The notes beneath the pieces are model-generated. The model worked only from the letters and a program-made list of their open reading frames with translations. It ran no database searches and was not told the DNA's origin. The position numbers were made by a program, and so were the translations under genes. From positions 806,001 to 870,000 of the forward strand of contig SRSI01000038.1 of NCBI GenBank assembly GCA_005656395.1: a DNA stretch of 64,000 nucleotides, read 5' to 3'. The DNA comes from Strongyloides papillosus. Taxonomy: Eukaryota > Nematoda > Chromadorea > Rhabditida > Strongyloididae. This document shows positions 32,545 through 44,723 of this stretch, one piece after another. The first letter of the stretch is position 1. Every line of letters starts with the position of its first letter.

Positions 32545-35500
32545 TAGTCATCCTGTCAACATCGTTATTTTTAACAAAACTTTCATTAACATCGTTATTT
32601 GAAACAACGTTTTCATAAACATCGTTGTTTGAAACAACTATTTCATTAACATCGTTGTTATTTAACATTGTTGTTTGAAACAACCGTTTTTCATTAACAT
32701 CGTTATATGAAAAAATGCTTTCACAACAACGTTTTCATAACATCGTTTTCATAAACAATGCTTTCTTAACGATACTTTCATAAACAATGCTTTCATAAGG
32801 ATGCTTTCATAACATCGTTTTCATAAGCAATACATTAATAAGCAATGCTTTCATAAGATCGTTCTCATAAGGAATGCTTTCATAAGATTGTTTTCATAAG
32901 GAATTCCTTCATAAGATTGTTTTCATAAGGAATTCCTTCATAAGGAATGCTTTCATAAGATTGCTTTCATAAGGAATGCTTTCATAAGATTGTTTTCATA
33001 AGGAATTCCTTCATAAGGATCCTTCATAAGATTGTTTTCATAAGGAATTTTTTCATAAGGAATGCTTTCATAAGATTGTTTTCATAAGGAATTCCTTCAT
33101 AAGGAATGCTTTCATAAGATTACTTTCATAAGGAATTCTTTCATAAGATTGTTTTCATAAGGATCCTTCATAAGATTGTTTTCATAAGAAATTCTGTCAT
33201 AAGATTGTTTTCATAAGGAATTCCTTCATAAGGAATGCTTTCATAAGATTGCTTTCATAAGGAATTCTTTCATAAGATTGTTTTCATAAGGAATTCCTTC
33301 ATAAGGATCCTTCATAAGATTGTTTTCATAAGGAATTCCTTCATAAGGAATGCTTTCATAAGGAATGCTTTCATAAGATTGTTTTCATAAGGAATGCTTT
33401 CATAAGATTGTTTTCATAAGGAATTCCTTCATAAGGATCCTTCATAAGATTGTTTTCATAAGGAATTCCTTCATAAGGAATGCTTTCATAAGGAATGCTT
33501 TCATAAGATTGTTTTCATAAGGAATGCTTTCATAAGATTGTTTTCATAAGGAATTCCTTCATAAGGATCCTTCATAAGATTGTTTTCATAAGGAATTCCT
33601 TCATAAGGAATGCTTTCATAAGATTGCTTTTATAAGGAATTCTTTCATAAGATTGTTTTCATAAGGAATTCCTTCATAAAGATCCTTCATAAGATTGTTT
33701 TCATAAGAAATTCTTTCATAAGATTGTTTTCATAAGGAATTCCTTCATAAGGATCCTTCATAAGATTGTTTTCATAAGAAATTCTGTCATAAGATTGTTT
33801 TCATAAGGAATTCCTTCATAAGGAATGCTTTCATAAGATTGCTTTCATAAGGAATGCTTTCATAAGATTGTTTTCATAAGGAATTCCTTCATAAGGATCC
33901 TTCATAAGATTGTTTTCATAAGGAATTCCTTCATAAAGAATGCTTTCATAAGATTGCTTTCATAAGGAATTCTTTCATAAGATTGTTTTCATAAGGATCC
34001 TTCATAAGATTGTTTTCATAAGGAATTCCTTCATAAGGAATGCTTTCATAAGATTGTTTTCATAAGGAATTCCTTCATAAGGATCCTTCATAAGATTGTT
34101 TTCATAAGGAATTTCTTCATAAGGAATGCTTTCATAAGATTGTTTTCATAAGGAATTCCTTCATAAGGATCCTTCATAAGATTGTTTTCATAAGGAATTC
34201 CTTCATAAGGAATGCTTTCATAAGATTGCTTTCATAAGGAATGCTTTCATAAGATTGCTTTCATAAGGAATTCTTTCATAAGATTGTTTTCATAAGGATC
34301 CTTCATAAGATTGTTTTCATAAGGAATTCCTTCATAAGGAATGCTTTCATAAGATTGCTTTCATAAGGAATTCCTTCATAAGGATCCTTCATAAGATTGT
34401 TTTCATAAGGAATTCCTTCATAAGGATCCTTCATAAGATTGTTTTCATAAGGAATTCCTTCATAAGGAATGCTTTCATAAGATTGCTTTCATAAGGAATT
34501 CTTTCATAAGATTGTTTTCATAAGGAATTCCTTCATAAAGATCCTTCATAAGATTGTTTTCATAAGAAATTCTTTCATAAGATTGTTTTCATAAGGAATT
34601 CCTTCATAAGGATCCTTCATAAGATTGTTTTCATAAGAAATTCTGTCATAAGATTGTTTTCATAAGGAATTCCTTCATAAGGAATGCTTTCATAAGATTG
34701 CTTTCATAAGGAATGCTTTCATAAGATTGTTTTCATAAGGAATTCCTTCATAAGGATCCTTCATAAGATTGTTTTCATAAGGAATTCCTTCATAAGGAAT
34801 GCTTTCATAAGATTGCTTTCATAAGGAATGCTTTCATAAGATTGCTTTCATAAGGAATTCTTTCATAAGATTGTTTTCATAAGGATCCTTCATAAGATTG
34901 TTTTCATAAGGAATTCCTTCATAAGGAATGCTTTCATAAGATTGCTTTCATAAGGAATTCCTTCATAAGGATCCTTCATAAGATTGTTTTCATAAGGAAT
35001 TCCTTCATAAGGATCCTTCATAAGATTGTTTTCATAAGGAATTCCTTCATAAGGAATGCTTTCATAAGATTGCTTTCATAAGGAATTCCTTCATAAGGAT
35101 CCTTCATAAGATTGTTTTCATAAGGAATTCCTTCATAAGGATCCTTCATAAGATTGTTTTCATAAGGAATTCCTTCATAAGGAATGCTTTCATAAGATTG
35201 TTTTCATAAGGAATTCCTTCATAAGGAATTCTTTCATAAGATTGTTTTCATAAGGAATTCCTTCATAAAGATCCTTCATAAGATTGTTTTCATAAGAAAT
35301 TCTTTCATAAGATTGTTTTCATAAGGAATTCCTTCATAAGGATCCTTCATAAGATTGTTTTCATAAGAAATTCTGTCATAAGATTGTTTTCATAAGGAAT
35401 TCCTTCATAAGGAATGCTTTCATAAGATTGCTTTCATAAGGAATGCTTTCATAAGATTGTTTTCATAAGGAATTCCTTCATAAGGATCCTTCATAAGATT

Positions 35501-37395
35501 GTTTTCATAAGGAATTCCTTCATAAGGATCCTTCATAAGATTGTTTTCATAAGGAATTCCTTCATAAGGATCCTTCATAAGATTGTTTTTATAAGGAATT
35601 CCTTCATAAGGAATGCTTTCATAAGATTGCTTTCATAAGGAATTCTTTCATAAGATTGTTTTCATAAGGATCCTTCATAAGATTGTTTTCATAAGGAATT
35701 CCTTCATAAGGAATGCTTTCATAAGATTGTTTTCATAAGGAATTCCTTCATAAGGATCCTTCATAAGATTGTTTTCATAAGGAATTCCTTCATAAGGAAT
35801 GCTTTCATAAGATTGTTTTCATAAGGAATTCCTTCATAAGGAATGCTTTCATAAGATTGCTTTCATAAGGAATTCTTTCATAAGATTGTTTTCATAAGGA
35901 TCCTTCATAAGATTGTTTTCATAAGAAATTCTGTCATAAGATTGTTTTCATAAGGAATTCCTTCATAAGGAATGCTTTCATAAGATTGTTTTCATAAGGA
36001 ATTCCTTCATAAGGAATGCTTTCATAAGATTGCTTTCATAAGGAATTCTTTCATAAGATTGTTTTCATAAGGAATTCCTTCATAAAGATCCTTCATAAGA
36101 TTGTTTTCATAAGAAATTCTTTCATAAGATTGTTTTCATAAGGAATTCCTTCATAAGGATCCTTCATAAGATTGTTTTCATAAGAAATTCTGTCATAAGA
36201 TTGTTTTCATAAGGAATTCCTTCATAAGGAATGCTTTCATAAGATTGTTTTCATAAGGAATTCCTTCATAAGGAATGCTTTCATAAGATTGCTTTCATAA
36301 GGAATTCTTTCATAAGATTGTTTTCATAAGGAATTCCTTCATAAAGATCCTTCATAAGATTGTTTTCATAAGAAATTCTTTCATAAGATTGTTTTCATAA
36401 GGAATTCCTTCATAAGGATCCTTCATAAGATTGTTTTCATAAGAAATTCTGTCATAAGATTGTTTTCATAAGGAATTCCTTCATAAGGAATGCTTTCATA
36501 AGATTGCTTTCATAAGGAATGCTTTCATAAGATTGTTTTCATAAGGAATTCCTTCATAAGGATCCTTCATAAGATTGTTTTCATAAGGAATTCCTTCATA
36601 AGGATCCTTCATAAGATTGTTTTCATAAGGAATTCCTTCATAAGGATCCTTCATAAGATTGTTTTCATAAGGAATTCCTTCATAAGGATCCTTCATAAGA
36701 TTGTTTTCATAAGGAATTCCTTCATAAGGAATGCTTTCATAAGGAATGCTTTCATAAGGAATGCTTTCATAAGATTGTTTTCATAGGATTGTTTTCATAA
36801 GGAATGCTTTCATAAGGAATGCTTTCATAAGAAATGCTTTCATAAGGAATGCTTTCATAAGGAATTCTTTCATAAGATTGTTTTCATAAGGAATGCTTTC
36901 ATAAGGAATGCTTTCATAAGGAATGTTTTCATAAGAAATGCTTTCATAAGGAATGCTTTCATAAGATCGTTCTCATAAGGAATGCTTTCATAAGATTGTT
37001 TTCATAAGCAATGCTTTCATAAGCAATTCTTTCATAAGCAATGCTTTCATAAGCAATGCTTTCATAAGCAATTCTTTCATAAGATCGTTTTCATAAGCAA
37101 TTCTTTTATATGCAATTCTTTCATAAGCAATGCTTTCATAAGCAATACTTTCATAAGCATTGGTTTCATAAGATCGTTTTTATAAACAATGCTTTTATAA
37201 CGATACTTTCATAAACAATGCTTTCATAACATTGTTATCTGAAACAATGCTTTCATAACATCGTTGTTTGAAACAACAGTTTCATTAACATTGTTATTTG
37301 AAACAACGTTTTCATTAACTTCGTTGTTATTTAACATTGTTGTTTGAAACAACCGTTTTTCATTAACATCGTTATATGAAACAACCTTTTCATTT
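32545..37395. repeat. 4.85-kb satellite array of 13-15-bp TTCATAAG units with higher-order structure
   Basis: Nearly every 13-15 bp restarts with TTCATAAG, followed by one of a few tails: GAATTCC, GATCC, GAATGCT, ATTGTT, AAATTC. A frequent combination is a 42-bp trimer (14+15+13). Variants are grouped: the marker AAAGATCC recurs near 33679, 34538, 35270, 36084 and 36350, each time followed by the same long series of variants, so blocks of about 260-860 bp were duplicated. The array is bounded on both sides by a different subfamily (GAAACAACG-type units at about 32565-32720 and 37245-37390). It contains dozens of GAATTC and GGATCC palindromes. One strand is open for short stretches, but only as a by-product of the 42-bp period. 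Confidence 0.92.
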
Positions 37396-37526
37396 ACTGA
37401 AAAATTTTTGTTACATCATAATTATTAATGTTTTTAAGATAAAACAATGTATGTATATTAATAAAAACATATATGTTTTTGAAAAAAAAATTGTATGTTA
37501 GTTAAAAAAAATAGGACATGTAACTG

Positions 37527-38713
37527 CACAGACATCTCTGACACTGAAAAACAATTCGATTTTCGGACAGTACCTTTTGACAAAGAGAAAGAAATTTATT
37601 TTTGTTTACAGTTGTCATCGAAAACTTTCGGTGTCCCACGAAAGTTCAATTTATAAGAGTAATTTATGTACATATTTTTGTTGTAAAAAAATTGCCTTTA
37701 CATCAACCTTATATAATACCATGTGTGTTTAAAGAAAATAGAATTATCTTCAGATTTCTAGGCATTACCAATTTAATTTTTGACATACAAATACGATATA
37801 TTATAGTACTTTTGTAACTAATAAAAAAACTTTTAATTTCACGTAGTTTTGTTGAATCTTGATTGTAGGCAAAGTTGTAAACTACAAAAGCAATTAGAGA
37901 TGTCTAATTACTTGTTGAAAAAAACAGAAGCGTCATTTTTTTTAAAATATATATACTTCTTAATAAAAAGCAGTAGTAAAATTACATTATTTTTGATTCT
38001 TATTTGTCGTATTTCTAAAAGTTAAAAGTATGAAAATAGGATAAAATACATAAAAGCTTTAAACAATTCGTAGTAACGTTTTTATGTGATAATAATTATG
38101 CTAAAAAAATATGGGAAATAATAAAAAATAATATAAAAGTACCGTACTTTTTAAAAATTTTAATTACAAAAATAATGTAAGATTTTTTAAACAAATAAAA
38201 TAAATGAGTAATATTCTTTAAATTGACCAATCTTACTATTATTTACAATTTTAATCTGTGCATAAAATTTCTAAAAAAAATAGCATATACAATTAATTTT
38301 TCTTAAATAATAAAATTGAAGTATTCAAATAATGATAACAATTTTTAAAATAATATTTAGTAATGTTTCACATGTTTGATAGAGCTCTTCTTAATCTATT
38401 AAAACAATAAAAATATTTTCAATAACTACCTCAGAAATTGCTAAAAAATAAATATTTATTACATTATCTTGGCTATACACTGATAAAACTCTAGTTTATT
38501 TTATGTCACAATGTGTTACTGGCTATTTTATAATTTTACTATTAACAATTTAAATTTCTTTAACAGGAAAAACACATATGATTTTAACCTTATCAGAAAA
38601 ATATTCGTGAAACACATTCAGTTTTCGATGACAACTTTAGACAAAAATAAATTTCTTTGTCTAAAGGTACTGCCCGAAAATCGAATTGTTTTTCAGTGTC
38701 AGAGCTGTGTGTG
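37527..38713. mobile_element. TIR element of about 1.2 kb, inverted ends over about 100 bp
   Basis: 37527-37640 matches the reverse complement of about 38605-38713, with shared blocks CTCTGACACTGAAAAACAAT, GATTTTCGG and CAGTACC. Right side adjoins TA (38714-38715); the left side has TG where TA would be expected. Interior without recognisable transposase; the short frames at 37602-37817 and 38511-38729 extend into the TIRs and are not convincing genes. Confidence 0.65.
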
Positions 38714-38951
38714 TACTCATTATTTCTAAATAATATTATAATAAAAATATAGAAGGGAATTTGATCTTTAAATTAAATATAATATCATTTAAAAATAATA
38801 AGTAAAAAAAAGTTATTTATTGAATATTTTAAAGGAGTTTTTTGAAAAACTTTTAGGTGATTAACAATAAATGTTCATCAAAATTTTGAAATTTTTAAAA
38901 AGGTGTTTCAACATTTATGTCTTAATATAGAAAAAATTTTTGTGGACATAT

Positions 38952-39117
38952 TGTAACGCCCCCAGAAGGCGTTATCAAGAAAACTCTATAAATACCAAAA
39001 ATAAATTCATTTTAATGTATATGTAAAAGATAAGATACATTGTGATCACCTATTAATAAAAAGTTATTTTATATATTTATACTTTACTATATCACCCGAG
39101 GATAGCACCTCGTTAAA
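38952..39117 (+). repeat. Possible short solo LTR
   Basis: It starts TGTAACGCCCCCAGAAGGCG and has CTATAAATACC (TATA-like) about 30 bases on and an AATAAAAAG near 39055. It ends near CGTTAAA, a damaged mirror of TGTAACG. No target duplication is clear. Confidence 0.35.
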
Positions 39118-40323
39118 AAAGCTTATAAATTTTAATCTTGATTTAAATGTGTATAATTAAAAGTTTTTACTTTTTAAATTAATAATTGGTTCAAATGTGC
39201 TAATTGATCATAAAAAACTAATTTCTCCATTTATTGCCTTCTTATTCAACCACTATAATTAAACGATTATAAAGTTTGATCGAAATTTAAACAAAAAAGT
39301 GAATGCTGCAAAAAAAATTATTTATATGCTACAAATCATCTTTAAATACGATTACTTGTTGTTATAACTTGCCAATATAATCATTGTATCAAATTAAATA
39401 CTTTATTCTACTTTTTAAAGAGGGGACCTCTAAACCAAAATTTAGCAGGAAGAAGTGAAATTAAAGAAATATAGTAAATAATTATTTGTACAAATATCAG
39501 TTATTTTAGAACAATTTTTTATATTTCATATAGTCGAATATTCAGTAAAATTTATGATATTAGATAAGAAAAAGTTTATTTTTACTTTGTTTATGTATCA
39601 TTATAATAAAAGAAAATGAAGATGATGATATGAACTGTTTTTGAATATATATATGAATTATTAGAGGAATTTTTATTAAAAATACTGTAAAATACATTTA
39701 TTTTTCTTAAAAAAACTTTTACAAAAAGTTTAAATTAAAGTTAAAAAGCATTTAAGTGATCAAAGATTATGGTGTCGTTTTATACTGCATTTTATAGAAA
39801 TTGCATATGCAAAAAACTAAAAATGTTTGTATAGTCAATAGAAAAAGAAATAGCATTATCTACTAGTTCTTTTAAATTATAACAAATATCTAAATTTTTA
39901 AAAAACAAAATTATTAAGTGAATTGAGTGCGCGACCGGTATAAAAACATTTTTTTTCGAATATTGAAATTTTTAAATAAAAATTGGAGGTCTTGCGGGTA
40001 AATCAACTGATTATATTGTATATTTTTAATGTTTTAATACCAAAAATATCATCTAAGAACGTTTAGTCTGAAACATATTGAAACTTTAAATATGAATTTT
40101 TAAAACAGTAAATTATTATTGTTTTTTAAAATTTTTTTATGTTTAATGATAAGTAAAAATTATAGAAATAGTTTTGTTGGAGTGTTGCACCACTCAAAAG
40201 ATACTTTTTATTTTAAACCACAAAATATAATCTGATTACAATTAAATAATAAATCAGATAACTTAATTAATTAGCTAAGTAACAGAACCAACTAAGGCCT
40301 TCTAGAATACAAAAGAGATAATA
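39118..40323. other. AT-rich DNA without recognisable genes
   Basis: No ORF, RNA gene or repeat boundary is seen. Confidence 0.45.
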
Positions 40324-41208
40324 TTAGGTTGTCGCAAAAGTTCTGTCGTATTTTTTACGAAATTTTTAAATGATTGTAATTTTAATAAGAAATATGTCTA
40401 ATTTACAATATATTATCGAATATAATCTACAACTAGTCTCTGTTTATTAGCTATCTTATCGATTCCAGATGTGAAGAATTTTCCATTCTTTTTGAAGAAA
40501 ATTTCAAAAAAACCAATATTTGCCTCACCAACTTTACTAAAGTATCTACCATTCTAGAAATTATGTAGAGATAAGAGTAGGTAGTGATTAGATAGAGAAA
40601 CATCTGGAGAATATGTTGTGTGCAAGATTAATTCATAACTTCTCTTATCCAGAATTTTTCGAGTCTTCAATGTCACATGTCGTTATCTTGAAGAACAACA
40701 TTTTTGTCATTTTTCGAATTTCATTATTTTTTTAGAATTTTTTTGTCCAATTTTGATAGAATTTTATAATAGAGGTCATTAGAGGTAGTTTGGGATTGAT
40801 AGAATCTCAAAAAATCTTTATTCAAAGCTAAAGCCATACAAATCTATACTTCATCTTCAAGTTTCATTTCCTTGTCTTGAAACTTTGAGAATGATCTTTA
40901 CATAGTTCCAACATTTACTACATCTCTCCCCAATGCTATACAAAAATTTTTGGAACTATCAGTTGTCATTTGTCTTAGTTGATGCTTTTAGAAAATGCAG
41001 TGTCAAAAATGACTTCCGACCACATCCGTGTTTATTAAAAGAAAATGTAGCATAGATAATGTGAAAAATTGTAATTATGCGAATTATAAAGTTAAGAAGT
41101 GGTACTATCTAATTATTATAATAGCTTAATTTTATATCAATTTAATTATATTTTTTTGATGATTAAAAATGACCGTAAAAATACGACAGAACTTTTTCGA
41201 CAACCTAA
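40324..41208 (-). mobile_element. Degenerate mariner element
   Basis: Inverted tips TTAGGTTGTCGCAAAAGTTC (left) with its counterpart at 41208, flanked by TA on both sides (40322-40323, 41209-41210). Length 885 bp. Minus-strand translation gives scattered mariner-like pieces but no open frame, so it is a decayed, internally shortened copy. Its tips differ from those of the mariner at 42042 (GTCGCAAAAG versus GTCCCATCC), so the two are different families. Confidence 0.75.
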
Positions 41209-42041
41209 TACAATAAACATAATTAATTAAAGCTTACAGTTGAATAAAACAGATCTGTGATAACTTATCAACAGAATAATATCAGATTTCAAAACAGTAG
41301 CTTAACCCTAAAATATACAATAATTAGGTAACTCAATGATATACTAAATGATGAGATATCTAACGTTGATAAAAGTATAAATGAATTAGAATGACAGATC
41401 TTTACTATATATATAAAAAAGAATCTTCTAGAAATACAAAACAAAGAGTTAGTTTTGGGATAATGTTTTTTTTTCCATGATCTAGATAATTCTATGAGAA
41501 AAAATATAAGAGAAATAGAAGAGCCTTAGGTACAAAGAGTAAAGTACAAATGAGAACATTCGATAAAAGACTATATTCTTACTGATAAAAAATTCTTGAT
41601 TTTATATAAATATTTTTGACATATCTTTTTCAAAAAAAATTTGTTGAAAAGAGTGAATGACCTAACTTTTTATCTTAAATTAATGAAGTATTTTAAAGTT
41701 TAATTTACTTATACAGAATCGGGTCCAGCAGGCGGTGTCGAAATGACACTCAAAAAATCTCTGTGTAAGATATTATAGTCTTCATAAAGTTGGTTTTCGT
41801 AATTTTATTATCTGTTCTTGAAAAAAAACGTTTAAGGTAGACTATTTATTCGGTTAAATTTGGTATCTCTAATTTTTTATGTCACTTAGATATAGGCGTA
41901 TAAATTTAAGTGATCTAAGCTAATTTTTAGGTTGTTTTTAATGTAGCCAAAATATTTAACTTTCTATTTTAAAGTTTTGCCATAAAATTCAAAGATTTTT
42001 GGTTACTTAAATATTATAAGAGATTATAGCTTATGAAAATA
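41209..42041. other. AT-rich spacer between two mariner elements
   Basis: No gene is seen. A small patch near 41715-41750 (CGGGTCCAGCAGGCGGTGTC) is GC-rich but matches nothing recognised. Confidence 0.4.
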
Positions 42042-43328
42042 TTAGGTTGTCCCATCCAAAATAACTATTTTTTGATACACGATGTTTGACACGTGTTTTC
42101 TCAAATGATTAGCTATGTTTTGGTATAAAAATGAAACTGTTAGATTCTCCTAAATCTCCTCTACGCGTTGATATATATATCATTGCCATGAGCTCTGTTT
42201 ATTATCATCTTATCTTAAAAACAAACAATGCTGTCAAAACGTGATATTCATAATATTATACTTTATGAATTCAAGCATGGTAATAATGTTGCAAAAACAA
42301 CTCAGAAAATTAATGAATCTTTTGGAGAGAATCTTATCAATGTTTCTAACATGCAAAGATAGGTTAATAAATTTAAAGTAGACAATGAGAATTTCGAAAA
42401 TGAAGAGCGTAGACGACATGAGTCTGTTCTTGACAACGGTGAATTACGAAAAGCTGTTGAAGCCAATCCATGCGCAACCGTTAGAGAACTTGCAGGGGAG
42501 TTAAATGTATCCAAAACAACTGTTTCTGATCATTTAAAGAAGATAGGAAAGACGAAAAAGCTTGACCGATGGGTACCTCATGAATAAAACGATTATCAAA
42601 AATTACGTCGTTATGAGGTTTGTTCTTCCCTCAATTTAAGGAACAAAAATGACCCATTTTTTTAATCGTCTTATCACTTGCGATGAAAAATGGATTCTCT
42701 ACGACAATCGTAAAAGATTTAGGCAATGGTTGGACGAGAATGAAGCACCGAAACAGTTCCTGAAATCCAAATTATCCCCAAAGAAGCTTATGGTATCTGT
42801 TTGGTGGTCTGCTGCAGGAATTATTCACTATGAGCTCTTGAAACCTTGTGAAACTATTGATTCAGTATCCTACTGTCAACTTATTGGAAAAATGCACCAG
42901 AAATTGTCCCAAAAAAGACCCGCTGTAGTCAATAGAAAAGAGCCCATTCTTCTTCACGATAATGCAAAACCACACGTTTTAAAAATGACTCTCCAGAAAT
43001 TGTGCGAATTAGGATATGAAACTCTGTTTCACCCACCATATTCCCCTGACATTTCTCCAACAGATTACCACTTTTTCAAACATCTCAACAACTTCTTAAC
43101 GGAGAAAGTCTTCAGGAACGATGAGGACATAAAAACTGCCTTCGAAACTTTCATTGAATCTAGAAGTTCGGATTTTAATGTAAATGGAATCAATAAGATT
43201 GCATCTCGTTAACAACAATGTGCAAATTGTAATGGTTCTCATTTTGAATAAAAATATTTATTTTTAAAAAAGTTATGTACATTCAAAAATTTGGGTAAAA
43301 AATAGTCATTTTGGCTGGGACAACCTAA
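42042..43328 (+). mobile_element. Mariner element with TA duplication
   Basis: Inverted tips TTAGGTTGTCCCA(T/G)CC and then AAAAT(A/G)ACTATTTTTT, 1287 bp apart end to end. TA flanks both sides (42040-42041 and 43329-43330). The length is that of a full mariner, and it holds one broken transposase gene. Confidence 0.9.
42228..43212 (+). pseudogene. Mariner transposase, inactivated
   Basis: The N-terminal DNA-binding half begins at 42228 (MLSKRDIHNIILYEFKHG) and contains the second helix-turn-helix (ATVRELAGELNVSKTTVSDH). The catalytic half is open from 42649 to 43212 with the DD34D triad: D in TCDEKW (residue 12), D in LLHDNAKPH (104) and D in SPTDYHFF (139). Lesions: TAG near 42361, TAA near 42585, and a one-base frameshift in the T run near 42660. 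The catalytic part is otherwise well kept, including YSPDISPTDYH. No activity is expected from this copy. Confidence 0.88.
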
Positions 43329-43330
43329 TA

Positions 43331-43898
43331 TAAGAGAATTCTCTATACGTAAACAAGAAAGAAAATTTCTTGTTATGATTTAGAATTCTGTTGTGCTTCA
43401 TTAAGTCTACCAAAATCTTAGCTTTATTGCTCGTTTCTTCATTATAAGTTTGTTTGTTTTAAAGATAAATAACCATTAGAAATAAAAAATAGAAATTCAA
43501 AAAAATGAAATAAAAAAATTTAAATACTTAAGGAATTTTTTCTTTTGTGTTGAAAAAATTATTTCGTAATACATTTCAATGGTAATAAAAAAATGAAACC
43601 AAACATTTTTTTTTTTCAATCAAATTCAATATTATTATTTTTTATAACATTTAACACTGGAAAAGTTCAGTATCTTTAACTTTTTCTTAGGACATTTTAA
43701 TTTTTTTAAATAACATTGTTTTTTCCATAAAATGTTTACTTTTTAAATGTTATTTAATGCAAAAATGTAACCGTTTAGAAAAAAATTTTTAAATTGCGCA
43801 TTAAAAAGGGTGCGTATAAGGTTAAAAAAAGCCTTTATAAGGAGAAAATATTGTGAATTTTTCATGTCTTCAATTTGATTAATTTCAAATAACTAAAA
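43331..43898. promoter_or_regulatory. Upstream region of the secreted-protein gene
   Basis: AT-rich. Near 43811-43842 are two TATA-like motifs, GTATAAGG and TTTATAAGG; the second lies about 60 bases before the ATG. The short distance suggests a short 5' leader. Assignment rests on position only. Confidence 0.35.
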
Positions 43899-44564
43899 AT
43901 GAAATATATTATATCTTGCCTTCTATTACTCGTTGCAGTTATTGTTGCCCATAGAGGATATCATTTTAATTATGATTATCCTCAATGGGGATATTTTCCT
44001 CAACCAAATTATCCTAACTTCTTCCTTCCACCAATAAATTATCCTTTAGATAATTTGTGGACTCCTCCAATGCCATTTCAAACTTTAGGCTTTGGATTCC
44101 TTAACCCATGGGGACACCACCACCGTCATCACCACTTCCACCATAAATTCTTCCCAAATCACTTCTTTGGTGCTGGATACAACTTTGCTGATAAATATGC
44201 CTTTGACTTCTTTACGAAATATGGATTCAACGTCAAAACTGCTCTCTTCTTTTGTAACAGTTTTACTACCCGTCCAGTTGTATGGCAAAGTGCTTACTTA
44301 TTCAACTACTGCAATTATATGAACCAAAATTATGGACGCGGAAATGAGCATATTCCAACCTATCCAAATGCACCAGATAACATGCCTGATCAAGATGTTC
44401 CATCATATCCAAGTCAAAATCTCCCATCATATCCAGAACAAAGTCCTCCAGCTCAGTATCCAGAACAAAATTCATCATCCACATATCCAGAACAGAGTGT
44501 CCCAGAGCAATATCCAAGCCAAGATGGATATCCTTCAAATGACGCTCCACAAAAACTATACTAA
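43899..44564 (+). CDS. Secreted His/Tyr/Phe/Pro-rich protein, 221 residues
   Basis: A complete ATG-to-TAA frame without stops or introns. Residues 1-17 (MKYIISCLLLLVAVIVA) are a classic signal peptide. Residues 18-75 are rich in Tyr, Phe and Pro (YPQWGYFPQPNYPNFFLPP). Residues 70-90 hold a histidine cluster (GHHHRHHHFHHKFF). A globular-looking middle part, residues 95-145, contains two Cys (FFCNSFTT, FNYCNYMN). From about 150 to the end there are imperfect repeats of YP(E/S)Q with Pro, Ser, Asn and Asp. Codons are less AT-rich than the flanks. AATAAA is present near 44616, about 50 bases after the stop. No known family. The composition suits an extracellular matrix, cuticle, egg-coat or metal-binding structural protein; that is inference. 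Its 3' side is close to a Tc1-like insertion. Confidence 0.8.
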   Translation: MKYIISCLLLLVAVIVAHRGYHFNYDYPQWGYFPQPNYPNFFLPPINYPLDNLWTPPMPFQTLGFGFLNPWGHHHRHHHFHHKFFPNHFFGAGYNFADKYAFDFFTKYGFNVKTALFFCNSFTTRPVVWQSAYLFNYCNYMNQNYGRGNEHIPTYPNAPDNMPDQDVPSYPSQNLPSYPEQSPPAQYPEQNSSSTYPEQSVPEQYPSQDGYPSNDAPQKLY

Positions 44565-44723
44565 ATTTATTTAGCTAATTATCAACAGATAGTATGAAAA
44601 ATTTAAAATTTTATAATAAAAGTTTTTAAAGAAGACGTTAATTTTTAAACATATTAGTGATAATTACTAAACAAATTTTGTATCGTTACTTTTCAAATAA
44701 ACTTTACTAGATAAGTAGATATA

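Noticed and set aside
36496..36696. Protein with tandem MKDPYEGIPYENNL repeats
   Set aside because: It is the minus-strand reading of a 42-bp satellite period; the frame breaks whenever a 13- or 14-bp unit is out of phase, and there is no start context or promoter.
32545..37395. CRISPR array
   Set aside because: There are no unique spacers of constant length; all parts are variants of one 13-15-bp unit in a eukaryotic setting.
41200..41760. BEL/Pao-type LTR suggested by TGTTGGAGTG near 40166 and a GC-rich patch near 41720
   Set aside because: No matching second terminus, target duplication or convincing primer site could be found.
44085..44574. Alternative ORFs overlapping the secreted-protein gene on both strands
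   Set aside because: They are shadows of the 43899-44564 frame, which alone has a signal peptide, an ATG in a sensible place and a nearby poly(A) signal.
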